Source of the DNA: Methylobacterium sp. Leaf118
GTDB lineage: Bacteria; Pseudomonadota; Alphaproteobacteria; Rhizobiales; Beijerinckiaceae
Reading direction: 5' to 3'
Assembly (NCBI RefSeq): GCF_920984675.1
Contig: NZ_CAKLBV010000001.1
Span: 1 to 64,000 of the forward strand
Length of the DNA: 64,000 nt
Part shown: piece after piece, positions 25,043-33,596 of the stretch
How the letters are laid out: each line of letters starts with the position of its first letter
Numbering within the stretch: the stretch's first letter is position 1
Notes under the pieces: model-generated
Database searches by the model: none
Told to the model about the DNA's origin: nothing
The model's input: only the letters and a program-made list of their open reading frames with translations
Translations under genes and position numbers: made by a program

Positions 25043-25978
25043 TCAATACTTCCGCACCAGCGCGACCGGCTCGACCACGGCGGCCTTCGGCGGGGTGTAG
25101 AGCGGGGCGATGAGGCGGATGAAGCCGTCGGTCGATTCGGTGCCGTTGGTCCGGACGGCGACGTCGCGGGCGACCATGAGTTGCGCGGTGAACGGCCCGA
25201 AATCGTAGCCGACCAAGCCGCCGACCGCGAAGCGTCCGGCCCGGGCGTAACCCTGCGCCGCGGCGCGGGCGAAGTCCGCTCCGCCAAGCGGTAGGTCCGT
25301 CACCCCGTAGGCCACCGCGCCGATCTCGAACTTGCCGAACTTCTTGGTCGCCGTCAGATCGAGCAGGAGGGCGTCGGCGAGGTAGAGCGGGCCGATCGCC
25401 TGCCCGATGGCACCCTCGAACCGGCCCGGGGAGTCATAGAAGTTGTGGGTGAGGTTGGCTGTGAGGTTCCAGCCATCGGCGGTGTAGCTGGCCGCGAAGC
25501 CCTGACGATAGGTGTTGGAGGAGAATTGCGGCAGGGCGCGGCCTGCGTTGAGGTCGTTCAGGTGGACTGCGGCGAGGTAGCTGACGCCGAAGCCTCCACC
25601 CAGGTCCCAGGCGAAGATCGACCCAACCAGAGTGCCGACGTTGACCGAGAAGTCGCGGTTCGGCACGCCCGGTGGGTTGTTGGGAAACGCGAACACGGTC
25701 GGCTGGGCTAGTAGGGGCTGAATGTTGGCGCCGAAGATCTTGTAACCCGTCGACCAGACTAGGACCGGCACGTTGATCGCCGTATCGGTCGAGAACCGCG
25801 TGTCGTTCCGGCGGTAGATGAAGGTGTCGATGGCGTAGATGCCCTCGGGCAGCGGCGCGCCGACGGCAAGGCCGACCTGCTCGCCGGGGATCGTAGTGGC
25901 CTGGGCGTACGAGGCGGTCGCGCTCAGGGTGACGGCGGCGAACGCTCCCGCCGCGGTCGCGAACTTCTTCAGCATCAT
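25043..25978 (-). CDS. Outer-membrane beta-barrel protein of the MetA-pathway/SphA type
   Basis: A 311-residue exported protein. The signal peptide is MMLKKFATAAGAFAAVTLSA with cleavage near ATASYAQA. The mature part has alternating aromatic strands typical of a beta barrel: GIYAIDTFIYRRNDTRF, VLVWSTGYKIFGANIQP, FAASYTADGWNLTANLTHNF, VGGLVGYDFGPFTAQLMVAR and a terminal strand ending in RKY. Such 'MetA-pathway of phenol degradation' proteins are thought to carry hydrophobic or aromatic substrates across the outer membrane. GAAGGAAA precedes the ATG. It is read leftwards, as is the Nit1C operon 290 bases upstream, and the intervening DNA holds a 31-base perfect palindrome, so it may be coregulated with that operon. 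Confidence 0.85.
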   Translation of the reverse strand: MMLKKFATAAGAFAAVTLSATASYAQATTIPGEQVGLAVGAPLPEGIYAIDTFIYRRNDTRFSTDTAINVPVLVWSTGYKIFGANIQPLLAQPTVFAFPNNPPGVPNRDFSVNVGTLVGSIFAWDLGGGFGVSYLAAVHLNDLNAGRALPQFSSNTYRQGFAASYTADGWNLTANLTHNFYDSPGRFEGAIGQAIGPLYLADALLLDLTATKKFGKFEIGAVAYGVTDLPLGGADFARAAAQGYARAGRFAVGGLVGYDFGPFTAQLMVARDVAVRTNGTESTDGFIRLIAPLYTPPKAAVVEPVALVRKY

Positions 25979-26079
25979 CGGTTTCCTTCTCGGACATCGG
26001 CCAGCCGCGTCCGTTCACCGAGAAGCATCGGTGGCAAGGGTGCGCGAGCGAGATTTTATGTCTGATTGTCTTGATTGCA

Positions 26080-26110
26080 TGGAAATACATACAATCTGTA
26101 TGTATTTCCA
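26080..26110. promoter_or_regulatory. Perfect 31-base palindrome, probable operator
   Basis: TGGAAATACATACA (26080-26093) is followed by ATC and its exact inverse TGTATGTATTTCCA (26097-26110). It lies about 100-130 bases upstream of the outer-membrane protein gene and downstream of the Nit1C flavoprotein gene. It contains CATACAAT at 26088-26095, the same 8-mer found three times in the Nit1C/MocR divergent region. The lack of G-C pairs in the stem and of a T-run makes a terminator unlikely. Confidence 0.6.
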
Positions 26111-26267
26111 TCAATGCTTATATTCTGCACCGTAACATCACAGAGTCTACTAGTGAATGCTTCAGAGGCTCTCGAAGGGATATCTTGTTGCATGAACGGC
26201 ACAGGCTTCGACCTACCGGAGCGGTCCGGATTGATGCCGCCATGGAAGGGGCCCGAGCGAGACCGGG

Positions 26268-27536
26268 TCAGACCACGAATTTCAGGGCGGGCCGCTCGGT
26301 GCCGAGGCGCTTCTGGATCACCCCCACGACGTACTCGGCGTCGCGGCCGACGGCGCCGAAGCGGCCTGATCCCCAGGTGTTCAGCCAGGGCAGGCCGATG
26401 AAGGAGACGCCCGGCTCGCTCGTGACGCCGCGCTTGTGCTTGGGGCTGCCCGCGCCGTTGAAGACCGAGGCGTCGAGCCAGCGAAAATCCGGCGTGAAGC
26501 CGATGCACCAGACGACGCTCGTGATGCCCGATCCCTCTAGCCGGAGGCTGAGGATTGGTTCGCCCGGCACCCAAACTGGGCTGTAGTGCTCCTGTGCCGG
26601 GGCCTCGATGCCATTATCAACGATGTATTTGTCGATGGCAGCGTTGATGCCGTTGTAGGTTCGGTCGGCCGAGTCCAATGAGCGTTTGAGGTCGTCCCGG
26701 AAACGCAAGCTGCCGTCTTCGTAGTCCTCCATCAGGCCGTAGAGCTTCATGCCCTCAATGGCGAAGCGGCGCAGGTCGATGTCGCGACCGCCGTCGCGGC
26801 CGGTCACGTAGTGGTTGGTGTTATCGCGGACGCCGTCGCGCAGCGGATGTTTGTCGACGGTCATCTCGTAGTAGCCCATGTCGGCGAGCCAGGTGACGAC
26901 GTCGCGACCGCGATAGAAACGGGCGCAGCGGGGCGCGTCGCCGACCGCCAAGTGCACCTTGCGGCCGGCGAGGTGCAGATCCTCGGCGATCTGCGCGCCC
27001 GACTGGCCCGAGCCCACCACCAGCACCTCGCCCTCGGGCAGCTGTCCCGGGTTGCGGTACTGGTTCGAGTGGATCTGCGTGATCGAGCCCGGCAGTCGCT
27101 CGGCCATGCGCGGGATGATCGGCGTGTGGTAGCCACCGGAGGCGACGACGACCTCATCCGCGGTAAAGTCGCCCTCCGAGGTCTGGACCGAGAAGGTGCC
27201 ATCCTGGCGCCGCTCGACGCGTGTGACCGCCACACCCTCGCGGATCGGCGGGTTCACCTTGGCGACGAAGGCCTTCAGGTAGGCGACGATCTCGTCCTTC
27301 TTCATGAACCCGTCGGGGTCTGGCCCATCGTAGGGGTGGCCGGGCAGGTCGCACTGCCAGTTCGGCGTGACAAGGCAGAAGGTGTCCCAGCGCTGCGTCG
27401 CCCAGGTGTGCGCGGCGGTGTTCTTCTCGAAGACGAGGTGCTCGATGCCGCGCTGCTTGAGGTGGTAGCTGACCGAGAGGCCGGCTTGGCCACCGCCGAC
27501 GACGGCGACGGGGACGTGACGGGTCTTGGGGGGCAT
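26268..27536 (-). CDS. nitH: Flavin-dependent oxidoreductase of the Nit1C cluster (MSMEG_0569 family)
   Basis: A 422-residue FAD/NADPH-dependent monooxygenase-like protein, last gene of the Nit1C operon. The N-terminal Rossmann motif is VAVVGGGQAGLSVSYHLKQR (residues 10-29) for FAD and the second is VLVVGSGQSGAQIAEDLHLA near 170 for NADPH, with WDTFCLVTPNWQCDLPGHPY between them. It resembles MSMEG_0569-family oxidoreductases throughout. The gene starts 37 bases after nitG. In Nit1C clusters this protein corresponds to NitH. Its substrate is not established; the context suggests oxidation of a nitrogenous compound linked to cyanide or nitrile use. Confidence 0.9.
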   Translation of the reverse strand: MPPKTRHVPVAVVGGGQAGLSVSYHLKQRGIEHLVFEKNTAAHTWATQRWDTFCLVTPNWQCDLPGHPYDGPDPDGFMKKDEIVAYLKAFVAKVNPPIREGVAVTRVERRQDGTFSVQTSEGDFTADEVVVASGGYHTPIIPRMAERLPGSITQIHSNQYRNPGQLPEGEVLVVGSGQSGAQIAEDLHLAGRKVHLAVGDAPRCARFYRGRDVVTWLADMGYYEMTVDKHPLRDGVRDNTNHYVTGRDGGRDIDLRRFAIEGMKLYGLMEDYEDGSLRFRDDLKRSLDSADRTYNGINAAIDKYIVDNGIEAPAQEHYSPVWVPGEPILSLRLEGSGITSVVWCIGFTPDFRWLDASVFNGAGSPKHKRGVTSEPGVSFIGLPWLNTWGSGRFGAVGRDAEYVVGVIQKRLGTERPALKFVV

Positions 27537-27573
27537 GGCTCAGGCTCCGCGAGGGTCCGGAAGGGGCGTCGGC

Positions 27574-27855
27574 TCAGGATTCGAAGGACTCGACGGTGAC
27601 TCGGCCACCGGGCGCTTGCCGCTTCGCGGCGGCCTCGATCCGGGCGAGTTGGTCCATCGCGGACGAGCACGCGAAGCCGTACTTCTCGCGCACCCGCTCG
27701 CTCGCGATGTTGAGGGCCGTTCGGGACTTCTCGACGAAGTCGTCGAGGGCGTAGCTTTCCCCCGGGGTGAGGAAGTCCTTCACGACGAGGGAGGGCGAGT
27801 AGCAGGCCTCTTGCCGGCCGTCGGGCCAACGGACGTGGAAACGCATCTCAGGCAT
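27574..27855 (-). CDS. nitG: Small Nit1C protein (MSMEG_0570 family)
   Basis: A 93-residue protein of unknown function that belongs with Nit1C clusters. It begins MPEMRFHVRWPDGRQEACYS, the typical opening of the MSMEG_0570 nitrogen-starvation-type family, and contains SRTALNIASERVREKYGFAC in the middle. Its start overlaps the end of the glycosyltransferase gene by 8 bases, indicating coupled translation. No catalytic motif is visible. NitG is annotated elsewhere as a hypothetical component. Confidence 0.85.
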   Translation of the reverse strand: MPEMRFHVRWPDGRQEACYSPSLVVKDFLTPGESYALDDFVEKSRTALNIASERVREKYGFACSSAMDQLARIEAAAKRQAPGGRVTVESFES

Positions 27856-29023
27856 GGATCAACTCCTGTCGGGTGCGGGCGCAGGCCGCGTAGGTATCGA
27901 GGTGGCGTCCCGCGCAGGCCCGCCACGAATGGGCGGAAGCCCGCACGAGGCCCGCCGCCCTCAACCGGTCGCGAGCCTGCGAGACAAGGGCCGCCGCCAT
28001 GGCGTCGGCGATGGCGCATGGGTCTGCTGGATCGACGAAGAGCGCGTCCGTTGCCGCCAGGTACTCGGTGAAGGGTGGCTGCCGGGACACGATGGCGGGC
28101 GTGCCGCAGGCCATCGCTTCCAGCACGCAGAGGCCGAAGCCCTCCATCCAGGACGGGAAGGCCAGCATGTCGGCGACCCGATAGAGGGCGGGCATGTCGG
28201 CCTGCGGGAAAGGGCCCGTCTCGATGACCGCCGAGCCCCGCCCGACCGTCAGGTTCGCCGATGCCAGGGCTGCGCGGCACCGCGTATGGTAGGCGGTGTG
28301 GTCGAGGAGCGAGGCGCCACCGGCGACGACGAGCTGCGCCTGGGGGTGGCGCGCGCGCAACCGGACGAAGGACTCGATGATGCCCAGCGTGTTCTTGCGC
28401 TCCTCGAAGCCGCCGACGCTGAGGATCACCGGCCCCCGATCGAGGCCCCAGCGCTCCCGCACAGCCGTGTCCGCCTCTGTTGGTTCATTGCGATAGAACG
28501 AGAGGTCTACCCCGTTCCCGACGACGTCGGCCTCGGCCCCGAAGTCGTCCCGGATCCAGTCGGCCCAGGTACGGCTGACGCAGAGCAGGCGCGCGGCCTC
28601 GCGGATCGAGCGGTCTTGCCACTCTGCCAACTGCGGATCGGAGAAGCGGTCGACGTGATGGACCGTTCGCACGAAACCCGGGATCAGGCGACGGTGCTTC
28701 AGGGTCGCGAGGGCATTGCCGCCAATACCGTCATGGGCGTGGAAGACGTCGAAGTCGCAGGCCGCCGGCGTCGAGAAATGGCGCAGGTAGTCGTTGATGC
28801 GGGCCCGCACGAGGTCAACGGTGGAACCGCCGACCGATTGAGCGACCACCGACACGGTTGGGCAATCCGCGTTCCGGAAGAAGCCGCGGCCGCCAGGATC
28901 AGGCGCATGCACCACCGCCTCGTGCCCGAGGGCGCACAAGGCCTCGGCGAGCGCGAGGCAGTGGGCGACGCCGCCGCGCGGGTTGATGGAGTGCGTCAGG
29001 ATGGCGATGCGAAGGCCCGTCAT
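27848..29023 (-). CDS. Family-4-type glycosyltransferase of the Nit1C cluster (MSMEG_0565 family)
   Basis: A 391-residue GT-B fold glycosyltransferase. The N-terminal domain begins MTGLRIAILTHSINPRGGVA and includes DVFHAHDGIGGNAL; the C-terminal domain has the donor-binding segments LSVGGFEERKNTLGIIESF and PSWMEGFGLCVLEAMACGTP, with the E-x7-E motif. It corresponds to the MSMEG_0565 family, which accompanies many Nit1C-type clusters but was not among the seven nit genes of the cyanide-assimilating Pseudomonas cluster. Its ATG overlaps the nitF stop as ATGA. A sugar transfer step in this pathway has no known role. Confidence 0.9.
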   Translation of the reverse strand: MTGLRIAILTHSINPRGGVAHCLALAEALCALGHEAVVHAPDPGGRGFFRNADCPTVSVVAQSVGGSTVDLVRARINDYLRHFSTPAACDFDVFHAHDGIGGNALATLKHRRLIPGFVRTVHHVDRFSDPQLAEWQDRSIREAARLLCVSRTWADWIRDDFGAEADVVGNGVDLSFYRNEPTEADTAVRERWGLDRGPVILSVGGFEERKNTLGIIESFVRLRARHPQAQLVVAGGASLLDHTAYHTRCRAALASANLTVGRGSAVIETGPFPQADMPALYRVADMLAFPSWMEGFGLCVLEAMACGTPAIVSRQPPFTEYLAATDALFVDPADPCAIADAMAAALVSQARDRLRAAGLVRASAHSWRACAGRHLDTYAACARTRQELIHA

Positions 29024-30012
29024 GATGCGTGCCCGCCATCCTTCCCGCAGCCGATGAGCGGGTTGGCAACGAAGTCCCAGACCACGGCCTCCGCACCGGC
29101 GGCATCGCACACCCGGGCGACCCGGCTCGCATCGAGCCGGCCGATCGATGCGGCTGTGATGCCGCGTTCCGCGAAGCGCGCGCATACGGCTGGCGTGCGG
29201 TCAGGGTGGACGCTGAGGAGGTAACCGAAGCTCGGGAAGGCCGTCAGCCAGCGCGCGAGGGGAACGGGCTCGGGCCTCGGGATCGCGTCGAGGTCGATGA
29301 CGCCGCCGACGTTCGAACATTCGAGAAGCATCAGCGCCGTGCCGACGACGCCCGCCATGCTGATGTCCTTGGCGGCCCGACACAGGCCGTCCTCAGCGAG
29401 CCCGGGCAGCAGCGCGAGGTCGCCGCGCAGCCGCTCACCCGGCGCGCCGGTGGAGGCGTCCCAGTAGGGATGCGGCTCGCGAAAGCGACCGCGCAGGTCG
29501 ATGGCGGCGACGAGGTCGTCGCCAGGCGTCGCATCGAAGCTCGTCAGCAGGCGCGGCCCCGCCCGACCGAGCACGGCGACCGCGAGGTTGCCGGCATCGG
29601 CGCGCCTGTTGGTGTGGCCGCCGACGACCGGCACGCCGTAGAGCGCGGCCGCGTCGGAGAGGCCGGCCAGGATCGCGTCCGCCTCAGCCGCGTCCCGGCT
29701 CCAGAGTGCATCGACCACCGCGAGCGGGTGCCCGCCCATGGCGGCCACGTCGCTGAGGTTGACCATGATGCCGCAATAGCCCGCGAAGTACGGGTCGGCG
29801 GCGACGAAGCTGCCCAGGAATCCCTCGATGGCCAGCAGCAGGTGGCCGTCGCCGTCGGGAATGGCGGCACAGTCGTCGCCGACCGGAACTGCGGCGTGCC
29901 GGCTGCCGAGCCCCAGCCGTGCCACCACGGCGTCGATATCGCGCTTGTGCGCGACGCCTCGCGCGTCCTGGATCTGACGGGCGAGCGCCTGGATGTCGAC
30001 GGCGGCCGTCAT
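29020..30012 (-). CDS. nitF: AIR-synthase-related protein (Nit1C, Sll0787 family)
   Basis: A 330-residue ATP-binding protein of the PurM/AIR synthase fold. Typical features are VPVGDDCAAIPDGDGHLLLA near residue 40 (a GDDxA metal and phosphate motif), MVNLSDVAAMGGHPLAVVDA near 80, GVPVVGGHTN and DISMAGVVGTALMLLE. Relatives of this kind activate a substrate by phosphorylation, like ThiL, SelD and PurM. Its ATG shares one base with the nitE stop and its own stop overlaps the next ATG, so it is fully embedded in the operon. It matches NitF of Nit1C clusters; the substrate is unknown. Confidence 0.9.
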   Translation of the reverse strand: MTAAVDIQALARQIQDARGVAHKRDIDAVVARLGLGSRHAAVPVGDDCAAIPDGDGHLLLAIEGFLGSFVAADPYFAGYCGIMVNLSDVAAMGGHPLAVVDALWSRDAAEADAILAGLSDAAALYGVPVVGGHTNRRADAGNLAVAVLGRAGPRLLTSFDATPGDDLVAAIDLRGRFREPHPYWDASTGAPGERLRGDLALLPGLAEDGLCRAAKDISMAGVVGTALMLLECSNVGGVIDLDAIPRPEPVPLARWLTAFPSFGYLLSVHPDRTPAVCARFAERGITAASIGRLDASRVARVCDAAGAEAVVWDFVANPLIGCGKDGGHAS

Positions 30013-30557
30013 CACGCTGCCCTGCGGAAGGTGACGAGCCCGTGCTCGGGGTCGTGCATCGGCGGGTAGGCGGACAGATCCGCCTGCATCAGGTGATGCG
30101 CCCGCCCATGAAGGTCGACGGCGTCGAGGCGTGCCCAGTGCAGGGCCTCGAACAGCGGCACGTTCCGCTCCTGCACGTGGGCGAGGAAGCGGATGCAGCC
30201 TCGGGCATGGGCCGAGGCGACCGCGACCTGGATGAGGCCGGCCCCGAGGGCGGCCGTGCCGCGGAAGGCCCTGGCGACGGCGAGCCGCGAGCCCCACCAC
30301 TCGCCGGGCCGCTCCGCGACCTCGTGGATGCGCACGGTGCCGACGACGCCGTCGGCTTCGCCGCCCATCGTCGAAAGGGCGCAGATCGGGATGGCATGCG
30401 CGTCGACGGCGTCGCGGTCGTCGTCGGTGAAGATGCCCTGCTCGGTGCAGAACACCTGCCGGCGAAGCGCCGCGCAGGCGCGCCGCTCCCAGGGCGCGAC
30501 CGCGAACTTCACGCGGAAGTGGCTCGGCCGATAGGGCGGGACGGGGTCGAATATCAT
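30012..30557 (-). CDS. nitE: GNAT-type N-acyltransferase of the Nit1C cluster
   Basis: A 181-residue GNAT-fold protein. It shows RRQVFCTEQGIFTDDDRDAV near residue 33, as in N-acyl-homoserine-lactone-like and MSMEG_0567-type GNATs, VVGTVRIHE on strand 4, and RLAVARAFRGTAALGAGLIQ as the acyl-CoA pyrophosphate loop. The ATG overlaps the nitD stop as ATGA. A longer open frame runs upstream through nitD but is a shadow. It corresponds to NitE, with acceptor unknown. Confidence 0.9.
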   Translation of the reverse strand: MIFDPVPPYRPSHFRVKFAVAPWERRACAALRRQVFCTEQGIFTDDDRDAVDAHAIPICALSTMGGEADGVVGTVRIHEVAERPGEWWGSRLAVARAFRGTAALGAGLIQVAVASAHARGCIRFLAHVQERNVPLFEALHWARLDAVDLHGRAHHLMQADLSAYPPMHDPEHGLVTFRRAA

Positions 30558-31723
30558 GCTGCCAACCCCGCGCGCTCGTAGGTGGAGAGGGCCGAGCAGG
30601 CACCGCAGCGCCCGCAGCCGGCCTTGATGTCGGCCGAGCGCAGGTTCGCTTGCGCCAGCATGTCGGCGAGCGGCTTCAGGATGGCGTGCATGAAGTCCGG
30701 GCCCGGTGCCGGGTGACTCTCCAGCGGCGTGCCCGAGATCGGCACGAACGGCACGACGAAGGGGTAGACGCCCATCCCGATCAGCCGCTCGGCCATCGCG
30801 AGGATCGCCTCCGGCGTGTCGCCGAGGCCCGCCAGGATGTAGGTCGAGACCTGGCCGCGACCGAAGACCGGCACGGCGGCGGCGAACGCCGCGTCGTAGC
30901 GTTCCAACGGCACGCTGGCCTTGCCGGGCATGATCCGGGCGCGCACTTCGGGCGTCACGGCCTCCAGATGCATCCCGAGCGCATCGATGCCGGACGCCTT
31001 CATCCGCTCGAACCAGCGGTCGTCGTCGGGCGGCTCGCATTGGGCCTGGATCGGCAGATCGACCGCCGCCTTCACGGCAAACGCGCTCTCGCACAGCACC
31101 GCCGCGCCGCGGTCGGTGGCATTCGGCGTGCCGGTGGTCATCACCATGTGCTTGACGCCGTCGAGGAGCACGGCGGCACGGGCGACCTCGGCGAGTTGCT
31201 CGGGCGTCTTGTGCGCGACCGTGCGGCCGGCCGCCAGCGACTGGCCGATGGAGCAGAACTGGCAGGTCTTGGCGCGGCTCTGATAGCGGATGCAGGTCTG
31301 CAGCACCGTAGTGGCGAGCACGTCCCGCCCGTGCAGCACGGCGATCTTCGAGTAGGGCACGCCGTCGAAGGTCGAGAGGGCGTAGAAGCGCGGCTTACCG
31401 GGGAAGGTCGCCTGCCCGATCACCACGCCGTCGTGCTCGATCACCGAGACCCCGTCGGCGTCCGGGCGGCGCACGAGGAAAGGCGAGGCGAAGGCGGTCT
31501 CGGTGTGCACCGGCACCATCACGGTGCGGCCCGCGATGGTCATCGCCTTATGATCGGAGGGTCCGGCTCCGCCGCGGCGGCTCGGGGCCCCCGCGCGGCT
31601 GTCGGCCAGCCTAACGCCGTAGGACTGCAACGCGTTGATCAGGCGCTCCGTCGGCATCCCGACCAAGCCCGCCACGACCGGCGGACACGAGGGTTGGTTC
31701 GTCAGAAGCGGGCTGCTGCTCAT
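30554..31723 (-). CDS. nitD: Radical SAM protein of the Nit1C cluster (MSMEG_0568 family)
   Basis: A radical SAM enzyme of up to 389 residues. The cluster-binding cysteines lie in [20 protein letters not shown] near residue 140, a C-x9-C-x2-C spacing rather than the canonical C-x3-C-x2-C; I recall this being usual for the MSMEG_0568 family. A second group, [10 protein letters not shown], stands at the C-terminus and could bind another cluster. SAM-barrel segments [17 protein letters not shown] and [18 protein letters not shown] are present. The first ATG (31723) lies 113 bases inside nitC; the ATG at 31657 ([17 protein letters not shown]) fits the family start better. It matches NitD. Confidence 0.9.
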   Translation of the reverse strand: MSSSPLLTNQPSCPPVVAGLVGMPTERLINALQSYGVRLADSRAGAPSRRGGAGPSDHKAMTIAGRTVMVPVHTETAFASPFLVRRPDADGVSVIEHDGVVIGQATFPGKPRFYALSTFDGVPYSKIAVLHGRDVLATTVLQTCIRYQSRAKTCQFCSIGQSLAAGRTVAHKTPEQLAEVARAAVLLDGVKHMVMTTGTPNATDRGAAVLCESAFAVKAAVDLPIQAQCEPPDDDRWFERMKASGIDALGMHLEAVTPEVRARIMPGKASVPLERYDAAFAAAVPVFGRGQVSTYILAGLGDTPEAILAMAERLIGMGVYPFVVPFVPISGTPLESHPAPGPDFMHAILKPLADMLAQANLRSADIKAGCGRCGACSALSTYERAGLAA

Positions 31724-32687
31724 GGTCGAGGCTCCGGGAATCGGACGTTGAACGGACCGGCTGGTGCACGAATGAGGCCGGACGGTCGTCGTGGAGGAGG
31801 CTAAGGAGTTCGGGCCGAGCGTAGTGGCCGACCGAGTCCATCATCCGCTTGCGCTTGGTCACGAGCGCGAGGTCCATGTCGGCGATCAGGATGCCCTCGC
31901 CGGGTCCGAGGGGGGCGGCGAGGTGCTTGCCTTCGGGCGAGACGATGGCGGTGCAGTTACCGCCGCGGCAGGCGCCGCGCAGGCGCTCGTCCGGGCAGAC
32001 CTGCGCCACCTGGGCGTCCGTCAACCAGCCGGTGGCGTTGACCACGAAGCAGGCCGCCTCCAGGGCGTGGTGGCGGATCGTCACCTCCATCTGGTCGGCG
32101 AAGATTTGGCCAACGAGGGAACCCGGAAACTGCGCCGCGTGGATCTCCTCGTGACGCGCCATGAGCGCGTAGCGGGCGAGCGGATTGTAATGCTCCCAGC
32201 AGGCCAGCGCGCCGACGCGGCCGGCCGCGGTCTCGACCACGTCGAGCCCGGCGCCGTCGCCCTGACCCCAGATCATCCGCTCGTGGTAGGTTGGGGTGAT
32301 CTTGCGGCGCTTCAGCTTGAGCGACCCATCGGCGTCGAAGATCAGCTGCGCGTTGTAGAGCGAGCCGTGGTCGCGCTCGTTGACGCCGAGCACGATGACC
32401 GCGCCGTGACGGCGGGCTGCCGCCGCGACCGCCTGCGTGACCGGGCCCGGCACGGTGACCGCGCGCTCGTAGAGCTTGAGGTGCTCCGCCCCCTGCATCG
32501 CGGGCGGCAGCACGAACGAGAAGTACGGGTAGTAGGGCAGGAAGGTCTCGGGGAAGACCATGAAGCGCGCGCCTTTGCCGGCAGCTTCGTCGATGGCGTT
32601 GAGCACGCGCTCTAGGGTGCCGTCCGGCCGGTCGAGGTCCGGCGCGATCTGGACGGCGGCAGCCCGCACGATCCGGTTCTCTGACAT
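31611..32687 (-). CDS. nitC: Nitrilase of the Nit1C cluster
   Basis: A 358-residue C-N hydrolase with the nitrilase triad: Glu47 in [15 protein letters not shown], Lys129 in [20 protein letters not shown] and Cys163 in [17 protein letters not shown]. The long FLPYYPYF segment after the Glu is typical of true Nit1-class nitrilases, which turn nitriles into acids and ammonia. In Pseudomonas fluorescens NCIMB 11764 NitC is needed for growth on cyanide. Odd point: conserved sequence ends around [17 protein letters not shown] (residue 300), and the last 45 or so residues are an out-of-frame reading of the start of nitD, so the C-terminus may result from a frameshift that removed the original stop. 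Confidence 0.93.
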   Translation of the reverse strand: MSENRIVRAAAVQIAPDLDRPDGTLERVLNAIDEAAGKGARFMVFPETFLPYYPYFSFVLPPAMQGAEHLKLYERAVTVPGPVTQAVAAAARRHGAVIVLGVNERDHGSLYNAQLIFDADGSLKLKRRKITPTYHERMIWGQGDGAGLDVVETAAGRVGALACWEHYNPLARYALMARHEEIHAAQFPGSLVGQIFADQMEVTIRHHALEAACFVVNATGWLTDAQVAQVCPDERLRGACRGGNCTAIVSPEGKHLAAPLGPGEGILIADMDLALVTKRKRMMDSVGHYARPELLSLLHDDRPASFVHQPVRSTSDSRSLDHEQQPASDEPTLVSAGRGGLGRDADGAPDQRVAVLRR

Positions 32688-32751
32688 GGGTGATCCTCCG
32701 GCTGCGACGGCGGCCGCGTCGTGCGCGGCCGCCAGATGCGATGCGCGCGCG

Positions 32752-33234
32752 TCAGACGGTCCAGGTGTCGAGGATCACCGCGTTGTCGCGCTTGTGCAGG
32801 AGGATGCAGTCGAGCACGTCGAGAGGGTTGATCATGCGGATGCCCTCGATGAAGGCGGCTTCGCCGTGGCCGTAGAGCGCCTGGGTCGAGAACCGGCAGG
32901 CATAGACCTTGCCGCCCTCGGCCATGAATTTCTCCAGCTGGTTGTTGAAGTTGAGGTGGCCGGGAAACGCCTCGTCGCCGAGCCGCGGGAATCCGCGCTG
33001 GACGCCGAGCGTGATGCCGGGGCCGTAGAGCAGGATCGAGGTGTCGAAGCCTTTGCGCTGCAGGCGGGTGGCCTGGAGCAGGTTCACGAGGCCGATCGAG
33101 CCCTCGAACGCGACGGTGTGGAAGGTGACGAGCGCCTTCTGGCCCGACTCCGCCTTCACGTCCTCGAAGACCTTCTCCTCGTAGTCGACCAGGAAGTCGC
33201 CCTTCTTGTTATGTTCGCGGTTCACGGCAGGCAT
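32752..33234 (-). CDS. nitB: DsrE-like protein of the Nit1C cluster (MSMEG_0572/Sll0783 family)
   Basis: A 160-residue protein, first gene of the Nit1C operon. GAGGAG stands nine bases before the ATG at 33234. Segments [39 protein letters not shown] and [20 protein letters not shown] recall the DsrE/TusD-type fold with a Cys at the end of a strand, and the family is known as a nitrogen-starvation response protein in cyanobacteria (Sll0783). It corresponds to NitB, of unknown biochemical role. It begins 64 bases before nitC, so one transcript is likely. Confidence 0.88.
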   Translation of the reverse strand: MPAVNREHNKKGDFLVDYEEKVFEDVKAESGQKALVTFHTVAFEGSIGLVNLLQATRLQRKGFDTSILLYGPGITLGVQRGFPRLGDEAFPGHLNFNNQLEKFMAEGGKVYACRFSTQALYGHGEAAFIEGIRMINPLDVLDCILLHKRDNAVILDTWTV

Positions 33235-33359
33235 GGATCTCACTCCTCGATGGATTGGACCGCGGAAGCCTGGCTTCAAGCGGTCACTGGACCATCAGCG
33301 CAAGCGGCGTGCCAGAAGTCTGCCGATCAATGTGTCGGTCAATTTGCCGAAGCAATATG

Positions 33360-33556
33360 CATACAATTACACGATCAATAATCCGAGCCTCGCTGTCACG
33401 CATCAATTCGGCCGGCGCTCGTTTTGGAAGCAATTCGTGCGCGTTTCGTGACCACGAAAGGCACGTTCGAGGCGCGGCGATTGCTGGTATTGTATGGATT
33501 GCGCGAGCGCTACTTCCGAGGCATCGTTGCGGCATGGCGCTTGCTAGCCATACAAT
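33360..33556. promoter_or_regulatory. Nit1C/MocR divergent promoter region with three CATACAAT sites
   Basis: In the 360-base space between nitB and the MocR gene, CATACAAT occurs at 33360-33367 and 33549-33556 on the plus strand and, inverted, at 33489-33496. MocR regulators usually bind direct or inverted repeats of short AT-rich boxes in such divergent regions and often control their own gene too. The site at 33549 lies 40 bases before the MocR start codon. The same 8-mer is in the palindrome at 26080-26110. Confidence 0.55.
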
Positions 33557-33596
33557 CGAACATTGATCGCATATTGATGGTGCAGGCGCGGAGCGG

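Noticed and set aside
26080-26110. Palindrome as a transcription terminator of nitH
   Set aside because: The stem is AT-rich and not followed by a T-run, and it lies 160 bases past the nitH stop; an operator fits better.
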